A stretch of DNA of 37,479 nucleotides from Tannerella sp. (GTDB taxonomy: Bacteria > Bacteroidota > Bacteroidia > Bacteroidales > Tannerellaceae). Shown in pieces: positions 18,566-28,475 of the stretch; within the stretch, counting starts at the first letter, position 1, and every line of letters starts with the position of its first letter. The DNA is taken from the NCBI GenBank assembly GCA_031276675.1, contig JAISMO010000141.1, forward strand, positions 1-37,479, written 5' to 3'. The notes under the pieces were generated by a model. It saw nothing but the letters and a program-made list of their open reading frames with translations. It was not told the DNA's origin and ran no database searches. The position numbers and the translations under genes were made by a program.

Positions 18566-18718
18566 ATGTATGGCTATACGGTCAATCATCCGAATAAAGA
18601 CACCGCCTGCTTTTTCGCCGGAGACGGCATATCGCCCTTCCGGGGAGCCGGACTGCCCTGAGTGAACGGAAATTTTTCGGAATATGATTCGGGCCAAATC
18701 GGGGAGGAAAACGGAAAA

Positions 18719-19003
18719 ATGGTTCTGCCGACCGGCAGCTCCGTGAAAACGGACGGATTCATGCTCCCGTCCATAGACAGAACCGTAAAAAAAGACGATT
18801 TCATGCTTCGTACCAGCGGCAGAAGTATAAAAACGACCATTTTCATGCTTCGTACCTGCGGCAGAACCATAAAAAAAGACGATTTCATGTTTCGTACCAG
18901 CGGCAGAAGCATAAAAACGACCATTTTCATGCTTCGTACCAGCGGCAGAACCATAAAAACACGCGGAAACACGATTCTGCCGCAAGTATGAAGCATAAAA
19001 ACA
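18719..19003. repeat. 42-bp tandem repeat array with 84-bp higher-order period
   Basis: Units start at 18719, 18761, 18803, 18845, 18887 and 18929, plus a partial at 18971. They encode alternating MLRT.GRTIKKDDF / MLRTSGRSIKTTIF. Confidence 0.92.
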
Positions 19004-19121
19004 AAAATAAACCCGCTTCCGCCTGTCCGCAGCATGAAGCGCCGGGAGTGAAGCATCAGGCGAAACGGCAGAAAGGCGCCCGGCATAAAAACGGGAGTGC
19101 GACCGTTTGAAACAAAAAAGT

Positions 19122-22100
19122 TCATTTCCGTTTGCGTCGCAGCGTGAACACGGGCAGATACAGATAGATGCCGGCGATGGACATCATCAGTCCGCCGATG
19201 GCGCCGGCGGCCAGCGGAAACCAGAAGGCTTCCCTGGTCTCGCCCGACAGGAAGGGGATGAAACCCAGTACGGTGGAGATGACCGTCAGGAAGATCGGCG
19301 TCACCTTCGCGTTCCAGGCCTTCAGATAGGCACGGAGCGGCGGCATCAGCGGTTTGCGGCGGCGGATGCGGTTGTATTCGTCCAGGATGTAGATGCCGGC
19401 GTTCACCGTGATGCCGCACAGCAGGACGAAGGAGGCAAAACCGCCCTGGTCGAAGTTCAGCCTGAACAGGTAGAACGTCAGGAACACGCCGATGTATGAA
19501 ACCGGTATCACGCCGATCACCGCCAGCGGCTGTTTCAGCGAATTGAAGAGGATGCCCGTCGTGAAAAAGATGATTACGACAATCAGCAGCAGCAGCGCAT
19601 ACGGTTTGCGTTCGTTCTCACCCCAGCGCCACAGGTTGTTTTCTGCCTTCGCGCTGTATCCCGTCGGCAGTCCGGCATTAAACTCCGTCAGGACGCGCTC
19701 CCGGATTTTCATGCCCTGGCGGGAGGCGCCGATGTATTCGTATTGCAGGCACAGGCGGTATTGCTGGTTGATTTTGGCTACCTGCTGCGGCGTCTGTCCC
19801 ATTTCGACCGTGGCCAGTCCGTCGAGTTTGAAGGACGTTGTGCGGACGGCCTGCGGGACGTGCCGCATGTTCCACAGATCATACTCCTTCGACTGCCGCG
19901 ACGCCAGTTTCAGCTGCTCCGTTCCGCTGCCTGCCGCCAGATATCCTGCCGGAATATTTCTCCCGAAGACGGGCGAGATTGCGGCAAACAGTTCGACGGG
20001 ACGCACGCCCGCCTGCGCCATGCGCTCCCGGTCGAGCTGGAAATAAAATTCCCGGTAATCGTCCTTCCACCACGAAAATTCCGAACCGATCAGCACCTCC
20101 CTGATGCGCGGGTAGACGAGGAGCGCATCGCGCAACTGCTGTGCCTGTTCATACAGTTCGTCATAGTTGTATCCGAACATCTCGATCCGGTAACTGCCGG
20201 CGTGCTCGCGCACGTCGTTGCTGAAGCCCTGATCCTGCAGGCCCCATACGCCCCAGCTGCCGCCGCCCAGTTCCAGCGCTTTGCTGATGACGCGGCTTTT
20301 GAGCGTGTAGGGGAAACCCGTATGTTCGCTCTGCCGGGTAAAAAAGAGGTCGATGCGCGCTTGCCGGGCGTTGTAGATGCTTGTCTGAAACTGCCGGATT
20401 TCCGGATACGTGCTCAGGTAAGCCTCCATGCGGCCGATGAGATGATTCATCTGATTCAGCGTGGAACCGTTCGGCAGGCTGGCCGTGACCGTCAGCACCG
20501 TCTCCTCGCGGTCGGTAAAATAGCTGCCTTCATACACCTTCTGCACAAACAGCCGCAGCGTGCCGCCCAGCGCTTTTTCAACAGCCGGCTTGAGTTTCTC
20601 CCTGTACGTCTCGCCGGCCATCCAGTCATTATACGTCCTTATCAGCAGCGAATCCGCAGGCGAATACGTTCTGCCGCTTTTCATCTCTATTTTGTCGGGC
20701 GCCAGGAACACCGGCAGCCCGAAGGCCAGGACGAGCAGGATACATGCCGTTGTGCGCCACCGGCACATCAGCTCGATTTGCCGTGCATAGAAGCGTGAAA
20801 TCCATACCGGCAGCCGCCGTACAAAGCGCCGCAGGGCGACCCGCCGTTTCGGGAAGCGGTGCGGCGAAGTCCCGGTTGACCGGCGGAAGACGCGCATCTT
20901 CTCCACCAGCGCCGGCACCAGAAACAGGGCGGTCAGCAGCGAAACAGCCAGGTTGATGATCACCACCGCCGCAAAGTCCTGCAGGCTGAGACGGATCTGC
21001 CCGTCCAGGAAGAAGATGACGGCCAGCGCGCCGACGGTCGTCAGCGTGGCCGCCAGGACAGGCAGGAAGGCGTTGCGGTTGTGATGCAGGCGGATGTGTC
21101 CGGCCATGACGATGGTGTTGTCGATGATCAGACTGAGCGAGACGGTGATTCCGGCCAGCGAGTAGAGCTGCATCTCCAGCCCCGACAAGTAATAGAAAAT
21201 CACGGCGACACAGAGATTGACGGTCAGGCTGACGGCAATCAGGAACAGGTAGCGCGGGTTCCGCGTCAGCAGCAGGACAAAGAGCAGCAGCACCAGCAGC
21301 GTCAGCGCCGTACGGAAATAGATTTTGTCCAGTTCCGCCCGGATATATTCCGTCGCGTCATAGCTTGTATGCATCTCATACCCGGCGGGCAGCCGGAGGC
21401 GAAGGGCGTCCATTTCCGCCTTCACCTTCGCGGCCAGCTGCAACTGGTTGGCCGATTCGTCCGCAAGGAAGGAAAGATAGATGGAATTGAGGCCGTTGAT
21501 GCGGTAGTAGCTGTGCGGCGCTTCCTCCTGCCGGCTGACGGTGAGCAGCTGATTCAGGCAGACCGGATGTCCTCCGGGGGTGGCGAGGGTAATCCGCGAG
21601 GGATCGAAGCCCCTGTCGCCGCCGGTTTCGGGAGCGAGCACCAGGCGTATCCGGCGGTCATCTTCCGTACGGACGATGCCGAGAAACTCGCGGGAATGGT
21701 GACGCGCGATGGCCTCGCGGATGTCGTCCACCGTAATCTCCAGCGTGGCCAGCTGCCGGCTGTCGTATTCGAGATGCCATTCCAGCGGCGTGGCGCCGGT
21801 GACGTCGAGGCGGTAGAGGCCGTCGATATGCGCCAGCCGCGGTTTGATATGGTCTTCGGCATAGCGCTGGATGAAAATGGGCGTGGCAGCCGCGTTGAGC
21901 GTATAAACAAGGAAGGGCCGCGCCCGGGTGTCGTCCGGCCGACTCATCTCCACCACCGGATAGCTCAGTCCGGCCGGCATCTCCGGCCATGCCTGCCGCA
22001 CGACAGCCGACGCCTCAAAGCGTGCGGCGTCCACGTCCGCATGTCGGTCCAGTTCCAGCGTAATGCGTCCCCCTCCATTGTCCGAATTCGAGTGCATTTC

Positions 22101-22316
22101 CCGTATGCCGCCGATACGGGCCAGCATGGCCTCCAGGCGAGAGGTCACCTGCATCTCGACCACCCGCGACGAATGACCGGGCATCGAGAAACTCACCGAC
22201 AGCCGGGGCAGCGTGTACGAGGGCGACAGTTTGACCGGCAGTTGCGGTATCAGCGCCACGCCTGCCAGCGACAGGCAGAGGAAAATCACGATGGCCGTAA
22301 AGGAAGAATACCTCAT
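19122..22316 (-). CDS. Efflux RND transporter permease, divergent
   Basis: ~1064 aa. RND topology with two TM bundles: 'LLVLLLFVLLLTRNPRYLFLIAVSLTVNLCVAVIFYYLSGLEMQLYSLAGITVSLSLIIDNTIVMAGHIR'. Confidence 0.92.
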   Translation of the reverse strand: MRYSSFTAIVIFLCLSLAGVALIPQLPVKLSPSYTLPRLSVSFSMPGHSSRVVEMQVTSRLEAMLARIGGIREMHSNSDNGGGRITLELDRHADVDAARFEASAVVRQAWPEMPAGLSYPVVEMSRPDDTRARPFLVYTLNAAATPIFIQRYAEDHIKPRLAHIDGLYRLDVTGATPLEWHLEYDSRQLATLEITVDDIREAIARHHSREFLGIVRTEDDRRIRLVLAPETGGDRGFDPSRITLATPGGHPVCLNQLLTVSRQEEAPHSYYRINGLNSIYLSFLADESANQLQLAAKVKAEMDALRLRLPAGYEMHTSYDATEYIRAELDKIYFRTALTLLVLLLFVLLLTRNPRYLFLIAVSLTVNLCVAVIFYYLSGLEMQLYSLAGITVSLSLIIDNTIVMAGHIRLHHNRNAFLPVLAATLTTVGALAVIFFLDGQIRLSLQDFAAVVIINLAVSLLTALFLVPALVEKMRVFRRSTGTSPHRFPKRRVALRRFVRRLPVWISRFYARQIELMCRWRTTACILLVLAFGLPVFLAPDKIEMKSGRTYSPADSLLIRTYNDWMAGETYREKLKPAVEKALGGTLRLFVQKVYEGSYFTDREETVLTVTASLPNGSTLNQMNHLIGRMEAYLSTYPEIRQFQTSIYNARQARIDLFFTRQSEHTGFPYTLKSRVISKALELGGGSWGVWGLQDQGFSNDVREHAGSYRIEMFGYNYDELYEQAQQLRDALLVYPRIREVLIGSEFSWWKDDYREFYFQLDRERMAQAGVRPVELFAAISPVFGRNIPAGYLAAGSGTEQLKLASRQSKEYDLWNMRHVPQAVRTTSFKLDGLATVEMGQTPQQVAKINQQYRLCLQYEYIGASRQGMKIRERVLTEFNAGLPTGYSAKAENNLWRWGENERKPYALLLLIVVIIFFTTGILFNSLKQPLAVIGVIPVSYIGVFLTFYLFRLNFDQGGFASFVLLCGITVNAGIYILDEYNRIRRRKPLMPPLRAYLKAWNAKVTPIFLTVISTVLGFIPFLSGETREAFWFPLAAGAIGGLMMSIAGIYLYLPVFTLRRKRK

Positions 22317-22373
22317 GTTTGAATCATTGACTGACTATACCGGTTTGGATATGGGAAAACGCCGCTTTTCTCC

Positions 22374-23897
22374 CTATTCGATTATGGATTTGTCCCGTCG
22401 CAGTATAAACGTTTGTCCGGCAAGATCGAACTGCGTGGAGAGAGGACGTCTCAGGGCAAAGTCGTAGAGGGTCAGTCGGCGGATTTTGAAATAACTGATC
22501 CAGTAATTCCTGAGTGCGGCGACGTAATTTCGCTGCGCTTCCTGCCGGCGTTGCAGCGAGAGTGTCAGGCTGCTGATGTCGGCCTTGCCGATCATGAAAC
22601 GCTGCACAGTTTCGGTATGGGCCGTGCGTGCAAGCGCGAGCGCTTCTTCGGCGCTGGCGATGAGGTTCTGCTGCACGTTGAAGTCGCCCACGGTCATGAT
22701 CACATCTTCCTCGATGCTGATTTCCGTCTGCCGGGCGGAGATTTGCGTCACGTTCAGTTCGTTTCTGGCAATGTTGTGCCGTCCTTTCCTGACGCCCCAG
22801 TCCACCAGCGGAACCGAGACCGAGACGGACAGCATGTCCTGCTGCAGCGGGTTGCGGTAGGCGTCGCGCAGCGTGGCAGCCGCCTGATTGAATCCGACGC
22901 TGGCGCTGATCGTCGCGTCGAAACGCGCCTCCTTGCCGGTCCGGTCAACCCGCTGTTCGGCTTCGAGCGTCTGCTGGCGCAGGGCAAGGAATTGCGGATT
23001 GTTTTCGCGGGCATGTCGCAAGGCTTCGTCTACGGAAACGGCCAGTTCGCCGGGCCGGTCGGGCAGGAGAAGGCGTATCTGCGTATGACGGTCGAAATGC
23101 AGGCAGGAAGCCAGGCTGAACATGGCGCGTCTGAGGGCGATTTCCGCATTTTGCAGGGTATTGCGGGCGTTCACAGCGTCGAGTTTGAGCGTCATCAGGT
23201 CGGCCCGGGTGATGGAAGCGATGCGGTAACGCTGTTCGCCAGTGCGGTAGAGCGTATCGGTAGAGGACACGTTGTCGCGCGCCATGTCATATTCGGTCTG
23301 CGCCATGGCCAGGTCAAAGAAAAAGCCCGTTACCGTTTCGCTGACGTTCTCCAGGTTGCCGATCAGTTCCTTTTTGGCCTTTTCGTATTTGAGCGGCTCG
23401 ATTTTCCGTTCCCACCTGAAGGGGTTATAACCCAGGAGGCTTTGCGAGTATCCGATGCGGACGGGAATGCTGGTGAACTGCGTATAGGCCGTGGCGCCAA
23501 AGTTGCGCATGTATCCCATGTCGGACTGAAGGAAAAACGTTCCGCCGAACAGGTCGAAATTCTGCGTCACCTCCAGTCCGCCGGAAGCGTAGAAAGACTG
23601 CTGGCGGCGGTAGACGTCGATGTCTTCCGCCGAATCGTAGCGGCGGGTGATGTCCCGGTAATACTGTGCGGGTGTAAGGCGCAGGGTCAGGCCGGGCAGG
23701 CGCGAGGCGCGATAGGTGCGGTACTGCCAGTAACCCGCAAGATAGAGATTTTTGGCGCGAAAGGCTTCGAGCGAACTGTCTGCCGCAATCTCGATGGCGT
23801 GTTCCAGCGTCAGCGTCAGTGCCCGAGTCTGTGCTCCGCCATGCATCTGAACGGCTGCAAGCAAAATGGCAGCCGGTATAAACCGTTCTTTTTTCAT
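22374..23897 (-). CDS. TolC family outer membrane efflux protein
   Basis: Signal peptide, long helical regions and paired OEP repeats. Located between two RND permease genes. Confidence 0.88.
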   Translation of the reverse strand: MKKERFIPAAILLAAVQMHGGAQTRALTLTLEHAIEIAADSSLEAFRAKNLYLAGYWQYRTYRASRLPGLTLRLTPAQYYRDITRRYDSAEDIDVYRRQQSFYASGGLEVTQNFDLFGGTFFLQSDMGYMRNFGATAYTQFTSIPVRIGYSQSLLGYNPFRWERKIEPLKYEKAKKELIGNLENVSETVTGFFFDLAMAQTEYDMARDNVSSTDTLYRTGEQRYRIASITRADLMTLKLDAVNARNTLQNAEIALRRAMFSLASCLHFDRHTQIRLLLPDRPGELAVSVDEALRHARENNPQFLALRQQTLEAEQRVDRTGKEARFDATISASVGFNQAAATLRDAYRNPLQQDMLSVSVSVPLVDWGVRKGRHNIARNELNVTQISARQTEISIEEDVIMTVGDFNVQQNLIASAEEALALARTAHTETVQRFMIGKADISSLTLSLQRRQEAQRNYVAALRNYWISYFKIRRLTLYDFALRRPLSTQFDLAGQTFILRRDKSIIE

Positions 23898-23930
23898 TGA
23901 ATAACCGAATCATTGAATCATCACTAATCA

Positions 23931-26900
23931 TTAACCACTGACCGGAATATCCCGTTCAGTCGAATTTCGTTCTTTTTTCCTGTACATAAGCCAGTAGACC
24001 GGCGGAATGATAAAGAGGCTGACAGGGGTGCCGACGGTCATGGCGGCAATCATCGCGACGGAAAGCGGCTTTTGCAGTTCGCTGCCCATGTCGGAGGAGA
24101 ACAGCAGCGGCACCATGGCAAAGACGGTCGTCAGCGAAGTCATGATGATGGGGCGCAGGCGGCGGCGGCCGGCTTCGTGAATCGCCTCCATCAGCGGTAT
24201 GCCCTCCCTGCGCAGTTCGTTGATGGCATCTATTTTCAGGATGGAATCGTTGATGATGATCCCGCAGGTGACCACAATGCCGATGGCCGACATCAGGTTG
24301 AGCGAATGGCCGCACAGCCACAGCACGCACAGCGCGGCCGCCGTGTCGACAGGTATTTCGAGCAGCACGATCAGCGGCTGCAGGAAACTCTCGAATTGTG
24401 CCGCCAGAATGAAATACATCAACCCGATGGAGACAAAAAGAATCACCACCAGTTCGTTCAGCATCCGGCGGCTGGAGAAGAAACCGCCTGTGAAATCCAC
24501 GTCCCACACCTCGCGTCCGGCTTCGCGGAGCATCGTTTCGCGCACACACTGCCGCACGTCCGCCATCAGCTGCGGCACGTCCTCCACGTCATGGAAGCGG
24601 AAGGGAATATACTCGCCGTTCTTCCCGGCCGTCAGGGTTTTCAGGTCTTCGCCCGGCGTTATTCGCACCAGCGCCTGCAGGGGGACGGTCTCCGTCCGTC
24701 CGTTTTCGTCGGGCAGCGTATGCACCAGCGTGTGGCGCATCATCTCTTCGACCGACTGTTCGTCGCCCGCCAGCACAATGGGCAGATACTGCTGATAGGA
24801 GCGCAGGACGGCCACTTCATTGTCGCGGAAAAGCGTCTTGAGCGTACGGTAGACCTCGTCCCAGTCCACGCGGTAGAGCAGGAGTTTCTGCCGGTCGACG
24901 GAGATGTTCAGCTGGCTGTCGAACGCAATGCCGCCGGACAGCCGTCCGGTACGGCTGCGCAGGGCGTCTTCCAGCACATGGAGGTGAGCGGGAAGGGGTA
25001 TTTCAGCCCTGTTGCGGGCATGGAGTTCGGCGACGATGTCGGCCTCGCCGGTCGCAAAGATTTTCTCGAAGACCGTTTCCGGCGGGGCAAACGAGAAGAC
25101 GGCTGCCGGATAGTGTTCACGCAGCCACGCGGTGATGTGGCGCTGCAGGACGGGGATACCGGCCGGCTGCACCGTGCGGAAATAGAGTTCGGATTCCGAC
25201 ACGGACAGCTCGCGGTCACGGTTCAGCAGAAACTGCTGCTGTCCGACGCCGGCCGTGTATTCGACGGCGCCGGCTGCAACGGCGCGAAACAGACTGTCGA
25301 TCCGTGCACGATTCTCATGGACGTGGATATTTTCGTTCCATTCAATGAAAGCGGACAGTTCGTTACGGCTGATATCGGGCATCCGGCTCTTGGGAATCCC
25401 GTAAAACAGCCATATGCAAAGCGGCAAAGTCAGCGCAACGGCCGAAAGGCAGAGGCGTCTGTGGCGGAACACGAAGTCGATGCCGCGGTCGTAGAAACGG
25501 TCCAGCGTGTGCGCCTTCACCGGGTTGCGAAACCGGAAGCGGCGGCGTTTGCGCGTCGGCAAACCGTAGACCAGTTTGTAAAGCACCGGCAGAAGCATAA
25601 TCCCGGTGAACCAGGAAACCAGCAGCCCGACGGTGACGGCAAAGGCCTGGTCAAAGAAAATCGCGCCCGCGATGCCGCTCATGAATACCAGCGGGACAAA
25701 AACGGCGATGGTGGTCAGCGTGGAACTGAGCATGGGCGTGATGACTTCCGTCGTTCCCCTGTCGCAGGCTTCGTCGAGCGTCAGCCCCGCCGCACGGTAC
25801 TGAGCTATGTTTTCGGTGACGATGATGGAACTGTCAATCATCATCCCCAGCGCCAGAATCAGTCCCGAAAGGGAAATAATATTCAGCGAAACATGGAAAA
25901 GGTAAAAGAACAGCAGGCTGATCACGAGACTGGCCGTCATGCTCAGGCCGATAACGGCGGGACTCCGGACGTCTCCGAGAAAAAGAATGGCGACAAGGCA
26001 GATAAAGAGAAAACCGAGTGCGAGGTTCTGTTTCAGGCTGGAGACGGTATAGTCGAGCAGTTCCGTCTGGTTGCGCGAGACGGAAAAGACGACGTCGGGA
26101 TAGACGGCGGTGAAATAATCCATTACCCCCTGCAGGGCTTTTTTCAGGCTGCTCATGTTTTCGTCGGACTGTTTGATGACGGCCAGCATGACGGCACGTT
26201 CGTTGCCGGCCAGCGAGAAGCCCGTTTCCCGAACCGGCGCAACGGATACTTTGGCCAGTTCCCCGAGCCGGAAAAGGCGTTCCCCGTCCGCCTTGCGGAG
26301 GTAGATGTTTTCGACGTCGGCAGGCGTGCGCAGCAGGGCCGAGAACCGGATGCCGTATTCATAATAGCCGTCACGCACGGTCATGCTGCCGACATCCATG
26401 TTGCTGGCGGCAAGCGCCTCCTCCAGGTCGCCAAGCGAAAAGCCGGCCAGTTCGAGCTGTCGCATGTCAGGCTCAATCCGGAGTTGCCGGTTGACCATGC
26501 CGGTGATGTCAACCATGGCCACTTCGGGCAGTTGTTCGATGTGTCGTTGGATGACGCTTCCGGCAAACTCGCAGAGTTCCGGGAAACGCGCGTCGCTCTC
26601 CACCTTCCGCTCCCGAAGGCCGTCGCCCGAAGGTTGCGGCCGTAAGGTCAGGTTAAGGTAGAAGACGGGAATGTCGGTGACGTTGGCCTTCACGACGCGC
26701 GGTCGTTCCGCGTCGCGGGGGAGGCTGTTCATCGCCGCGTCGATTTTTTCGTTAACCTCGATGAAGGTGAGGCCGGTATGGGTTCCGAAGTCGAACTGCA
26801 GGCGGATCAGCGCAGCACCGTCGCGCGTCTCGGTATGTATTTCGCGCAGGTGACTGACCTGTACCAACTGCTGCCGCAAGGGTTTGACGACCGTGTTTTC

Positions 26901-27071
26901 GAGTTCGCGCGCCGACGTGTTCCGGCCCGTTACCTGTACGGTAATTTCCGGAATGGCAATATCTGGCAGCAGCGACACCGGCAGCGTGAAATACGTTGCC
27001 CATCCGATGATGAAACAGGCCGTAAAGGCCATCAGTACGGCAACCGGACGATTCAGGAGGAATTTAATCAT
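23931..27071 (-). CDS. Efflux RND transporter permease (AcrB/CzcA superfamily)
   Basis: 'MIKFLLNRPVAVLMAFTACFIIGWATYFTLPVSLLPDIAIPEITVQV', 'LGMMIDSSIIVTENIAQYR', 'GIIINDSILKIDAINELRREG'. Confidence 0.96.
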   Translation of the reverse strand: MIKFLLNRPVAVLMAFTACFIIGWATYFTLPVSLLPDIAIPEITVQVTGRNTSARELENTVVKPLRQQLVQVSHLREIHTETRDGAALIRLQFDFGTHTGLTFIEVNEKIDAAMNSLPRDAERPRVVKANVTDIPVFYLNLTLRPQPSGDGLRERKVESDARFPELCEFAGSVIQRHIEQLPEVAMVDITGMVNRQLRIEPDMRQLELAGFSLGDLEEALAASNMDVGSMTVRDGYYEYGIRFSALLRTPADVENIYLRKADGERLFRLGELAKVSVAPVRETGFSLAGNERAVMLAVIKQSDENMSSLKKALQGVMDYFTAVYPDVVFSVSRNQTELLDYTVSSLKQNLALGFLFICLVAILFLGDVRSPAVIGLSMTASLVISLLFFYLFHVSLNIISLSGLILALGMMIDSSIIVTENIAQYRAAGLTLDEACDRGTTEVITPMLSSTLTTIAVFVPLVFMSGIAGAIFFDQAFAVTVGLLVSWFTGIMLLPVLYKLVYGLPTRKRRRFRFRNPVKAHTLDRFYDRGIDFVFRHRRLCLSAVALTLPLCIWLFYGIPKSRMPDISRNELSAFIEWNENIHVHENRARIDSLFRAVAAGAVEYTAGVGQQQFLLNRDRELSVSESELYFRTVQPAGIPVLQRHITAWLREHYPAAVFSFAPPETVFEKIFATGEADIVAELHARNRAEIPLPAHLHVLEDALRSRTGRLSGGIAFDSQLNISVDRQKLLLYRVDWDEVYRTLKTLFRDNEVAVLRSYQQYLPIVLAGDEQSVEEMMRHTLVHTLPDENGRTETVPLQALVRITPGEDLKTLTAGKNGEYIPFRFHDVEDVPQLMADVRQCVRETMLREAGREVWDVDFTGGFFSSRRMLNELVVILFVSIGLMYFILAAQFESFLQPLIVLLEIPVDTAAALCVLWLCGHSLNLMSAIGIVVTCGIIINDSILKIDAINELRREGIPLMEAIHEAGRRRLRPIIMTSLTTVFAMVPLLFSSDMGSELQKPLSVAMIAAMTVGTPVSLFIIPPVYWLMYRKKERNSTERDIPVSG

Positions 27072-27074
27072 GGT

Positions 27075-28166
27075 TTATTGGGAAATCATGGAATCTTTCA
27101 CGCTAACCGGACTTTCGTGGGCAAGGTTCACGTTTCCGGAGGTAATAATGAGGTCGCCTTCTTTCAGGTCACCGGCGGTATCGGAGCTAACGGCGTAGCT
27201 GCCGGAATTTTCCAGGTCGGTATGCACGTATACCCAGCGAGCCTTACCGTCTTTCAGGGCAAAGAGCACCTGCCTGCCCGAACGGATGACGACCGCCGAC
27301 TTGGGAACGACCCACCGTCCGCCCAGCAGGCGCTGGACAGTGACACGCACCTTCATGCCTTCAAACATCCGGCCCTTGGCGGCCACGGCGGCTTTCACCC
27401 GCACCAGCCCGCCGGCGTCGACAAACGGATTGATTTCGCGGATACGTCCTTCCGTCCCCTCGGAGGGCGTGGCATAGGGCGTCACCACGACCCGGTCGCC
27501 TGTTTTTATCAGCGGCAGTTCATTTTCCAGCACCGAGAAAACGGCCTCAAGGCTGTGCGGGTCGATGACCGTGCAAAAAGTTTCCGAGGTCGAAGCCCTG
27601 TTAAACGGTTTGGCGGAAAGGTTGGCAATCACGCCGTCGAACGGTGCCCGCAGGACGGCGTTCCGGACTTCATACAGCGCCAGTTCATACTGTGCCAGCG
27701 CCTGCCTGTAACCGCTTCGCGACTCTACCAGCGCCAGCGTCGCCGGAGGCACGTTCGCCGAATCTTCAGGCGCAAATCCCTGGCCGATCAGGACATCCTG
27801 CATATCCAGCTTCGCCTTGTCCAGCGCATCCCTTGCCTGCGCCGCCCGGTTCTCCAGACGGAATGCCGCCAGTTCGGCAATGGCCTGCCCGCGGCTGACG
27901 CGGTCGCCGTTTTTCACGTAGATGGCCGCCACCGGTTCGTCCGATCCGAAACGCAGATCGGCACAGCGGGCGGCCGCGAGTTTCCCGTTACTCACCAGTT
28001 CGTGCCGGAAATCAGTTGCCGTCAGCGTCATGACCGTTACCTCATTCGTCGCATCCGGCAACACCGTTTCGACCGTGCCTTCCTCCTCCGGCGTCCTTTT
28101 TTCACTCAGGCAGGCTGTCATGCAGATTAGCGCCGGAACAAGCAGCCAGTTTGTTTTCTTTCTCAT
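27075..28166 (-). CDS. Efflux RND transporter periplasmic adaptor (HlyD/MFP family)
   Basis: Lipoprotein-type N-terminus; 'AIYVKNGDRVSRGQAIAELA', 'NAVLRAPFDGVIANLSAKPFNRAS', 'GMKVRVTVQRLLGGRWVVPKSAVVIRSGRQVLFAL'. Confidence 0.94.
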   Translation of the reverse strand: MRKKTNWLLVPALICMTACLSEKRTPEEEGTVETVLPDATNEVTVMTLTATDFRHELVSNGKLAAARCADLRFGSDEPVAAIYVKNGDRVSRGQAIAELAAFRLENRAAQARDALDKAKLDMQDVLIGQGFAPEDSANVPPATLALVESRSGYRQALAQYELALYEVRNAVLRAPFDGVIANLSAKPFNRASTSETFCTVIDPHSLEAVFSVLENELPLIKTGDRVVVTPYATPSEGTEGRIREINPFVDAGGLVRVKAAVAAKGRMFEGMKVRVTVQRLLGGRWVVPKSAVVIRSGRQVLFALKDGKARWVYVHTDLENSGSYAVSSDTAGDLKEGDLIITSGNVNLAHESPVSVKDSMISQ

Positions 28167-28189
28167 GATTCGGTTCTTTTATCCGTTTA

Positions 28190-28197
28190 CAAATATA
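28190..28197 (-). promoter_or_regulatory. Putative -7 box (TATATTTG) of the RND efflux operon
   Basis: caaatata on the plus strand, ~24 bp upstream of the MFP ATG. Confidence 0.5.
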
Positions 28198-28475
28198 TTC
28201 TTTTTATTGCACTTTATTTTTCTTTCATCGCAATTTCTTTCCCGCATCTCCCTGATTGCGGCCGACTGCACATTCAGTTCTCCGGCAAGCACAGCGGCCG
28301 CCATTTTGCAGGCCCTGCCGTACAGCCCTGTTTCTTCGTATAGCCCGCTCCGGACAAAGCGAACCGATCGCTCCGATGGGAATGAACGCTAAAGACCGTC
28401 GCCGACGCTGCCCGGCAAGTCATCAAATGCGTGAAAGTCACTGAACGGTGTCCCTTTGAATACATGGTTTTTGCA

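Noticed and set aside
20960-22322. 413-aa plus-strand ORF opposite RND-2, and the 495-aa ORF (22413-23900) opposite TolC
   Set aside because: Both are antisense to convincing genes. Long open antisense frames are expected at this GC content and codon usage.
24072-26645. 857-aa plus-strand ORF opposite the RND permease
   Set aside because: Antisense shadow of a clear RND transporter. No domain or signal features.
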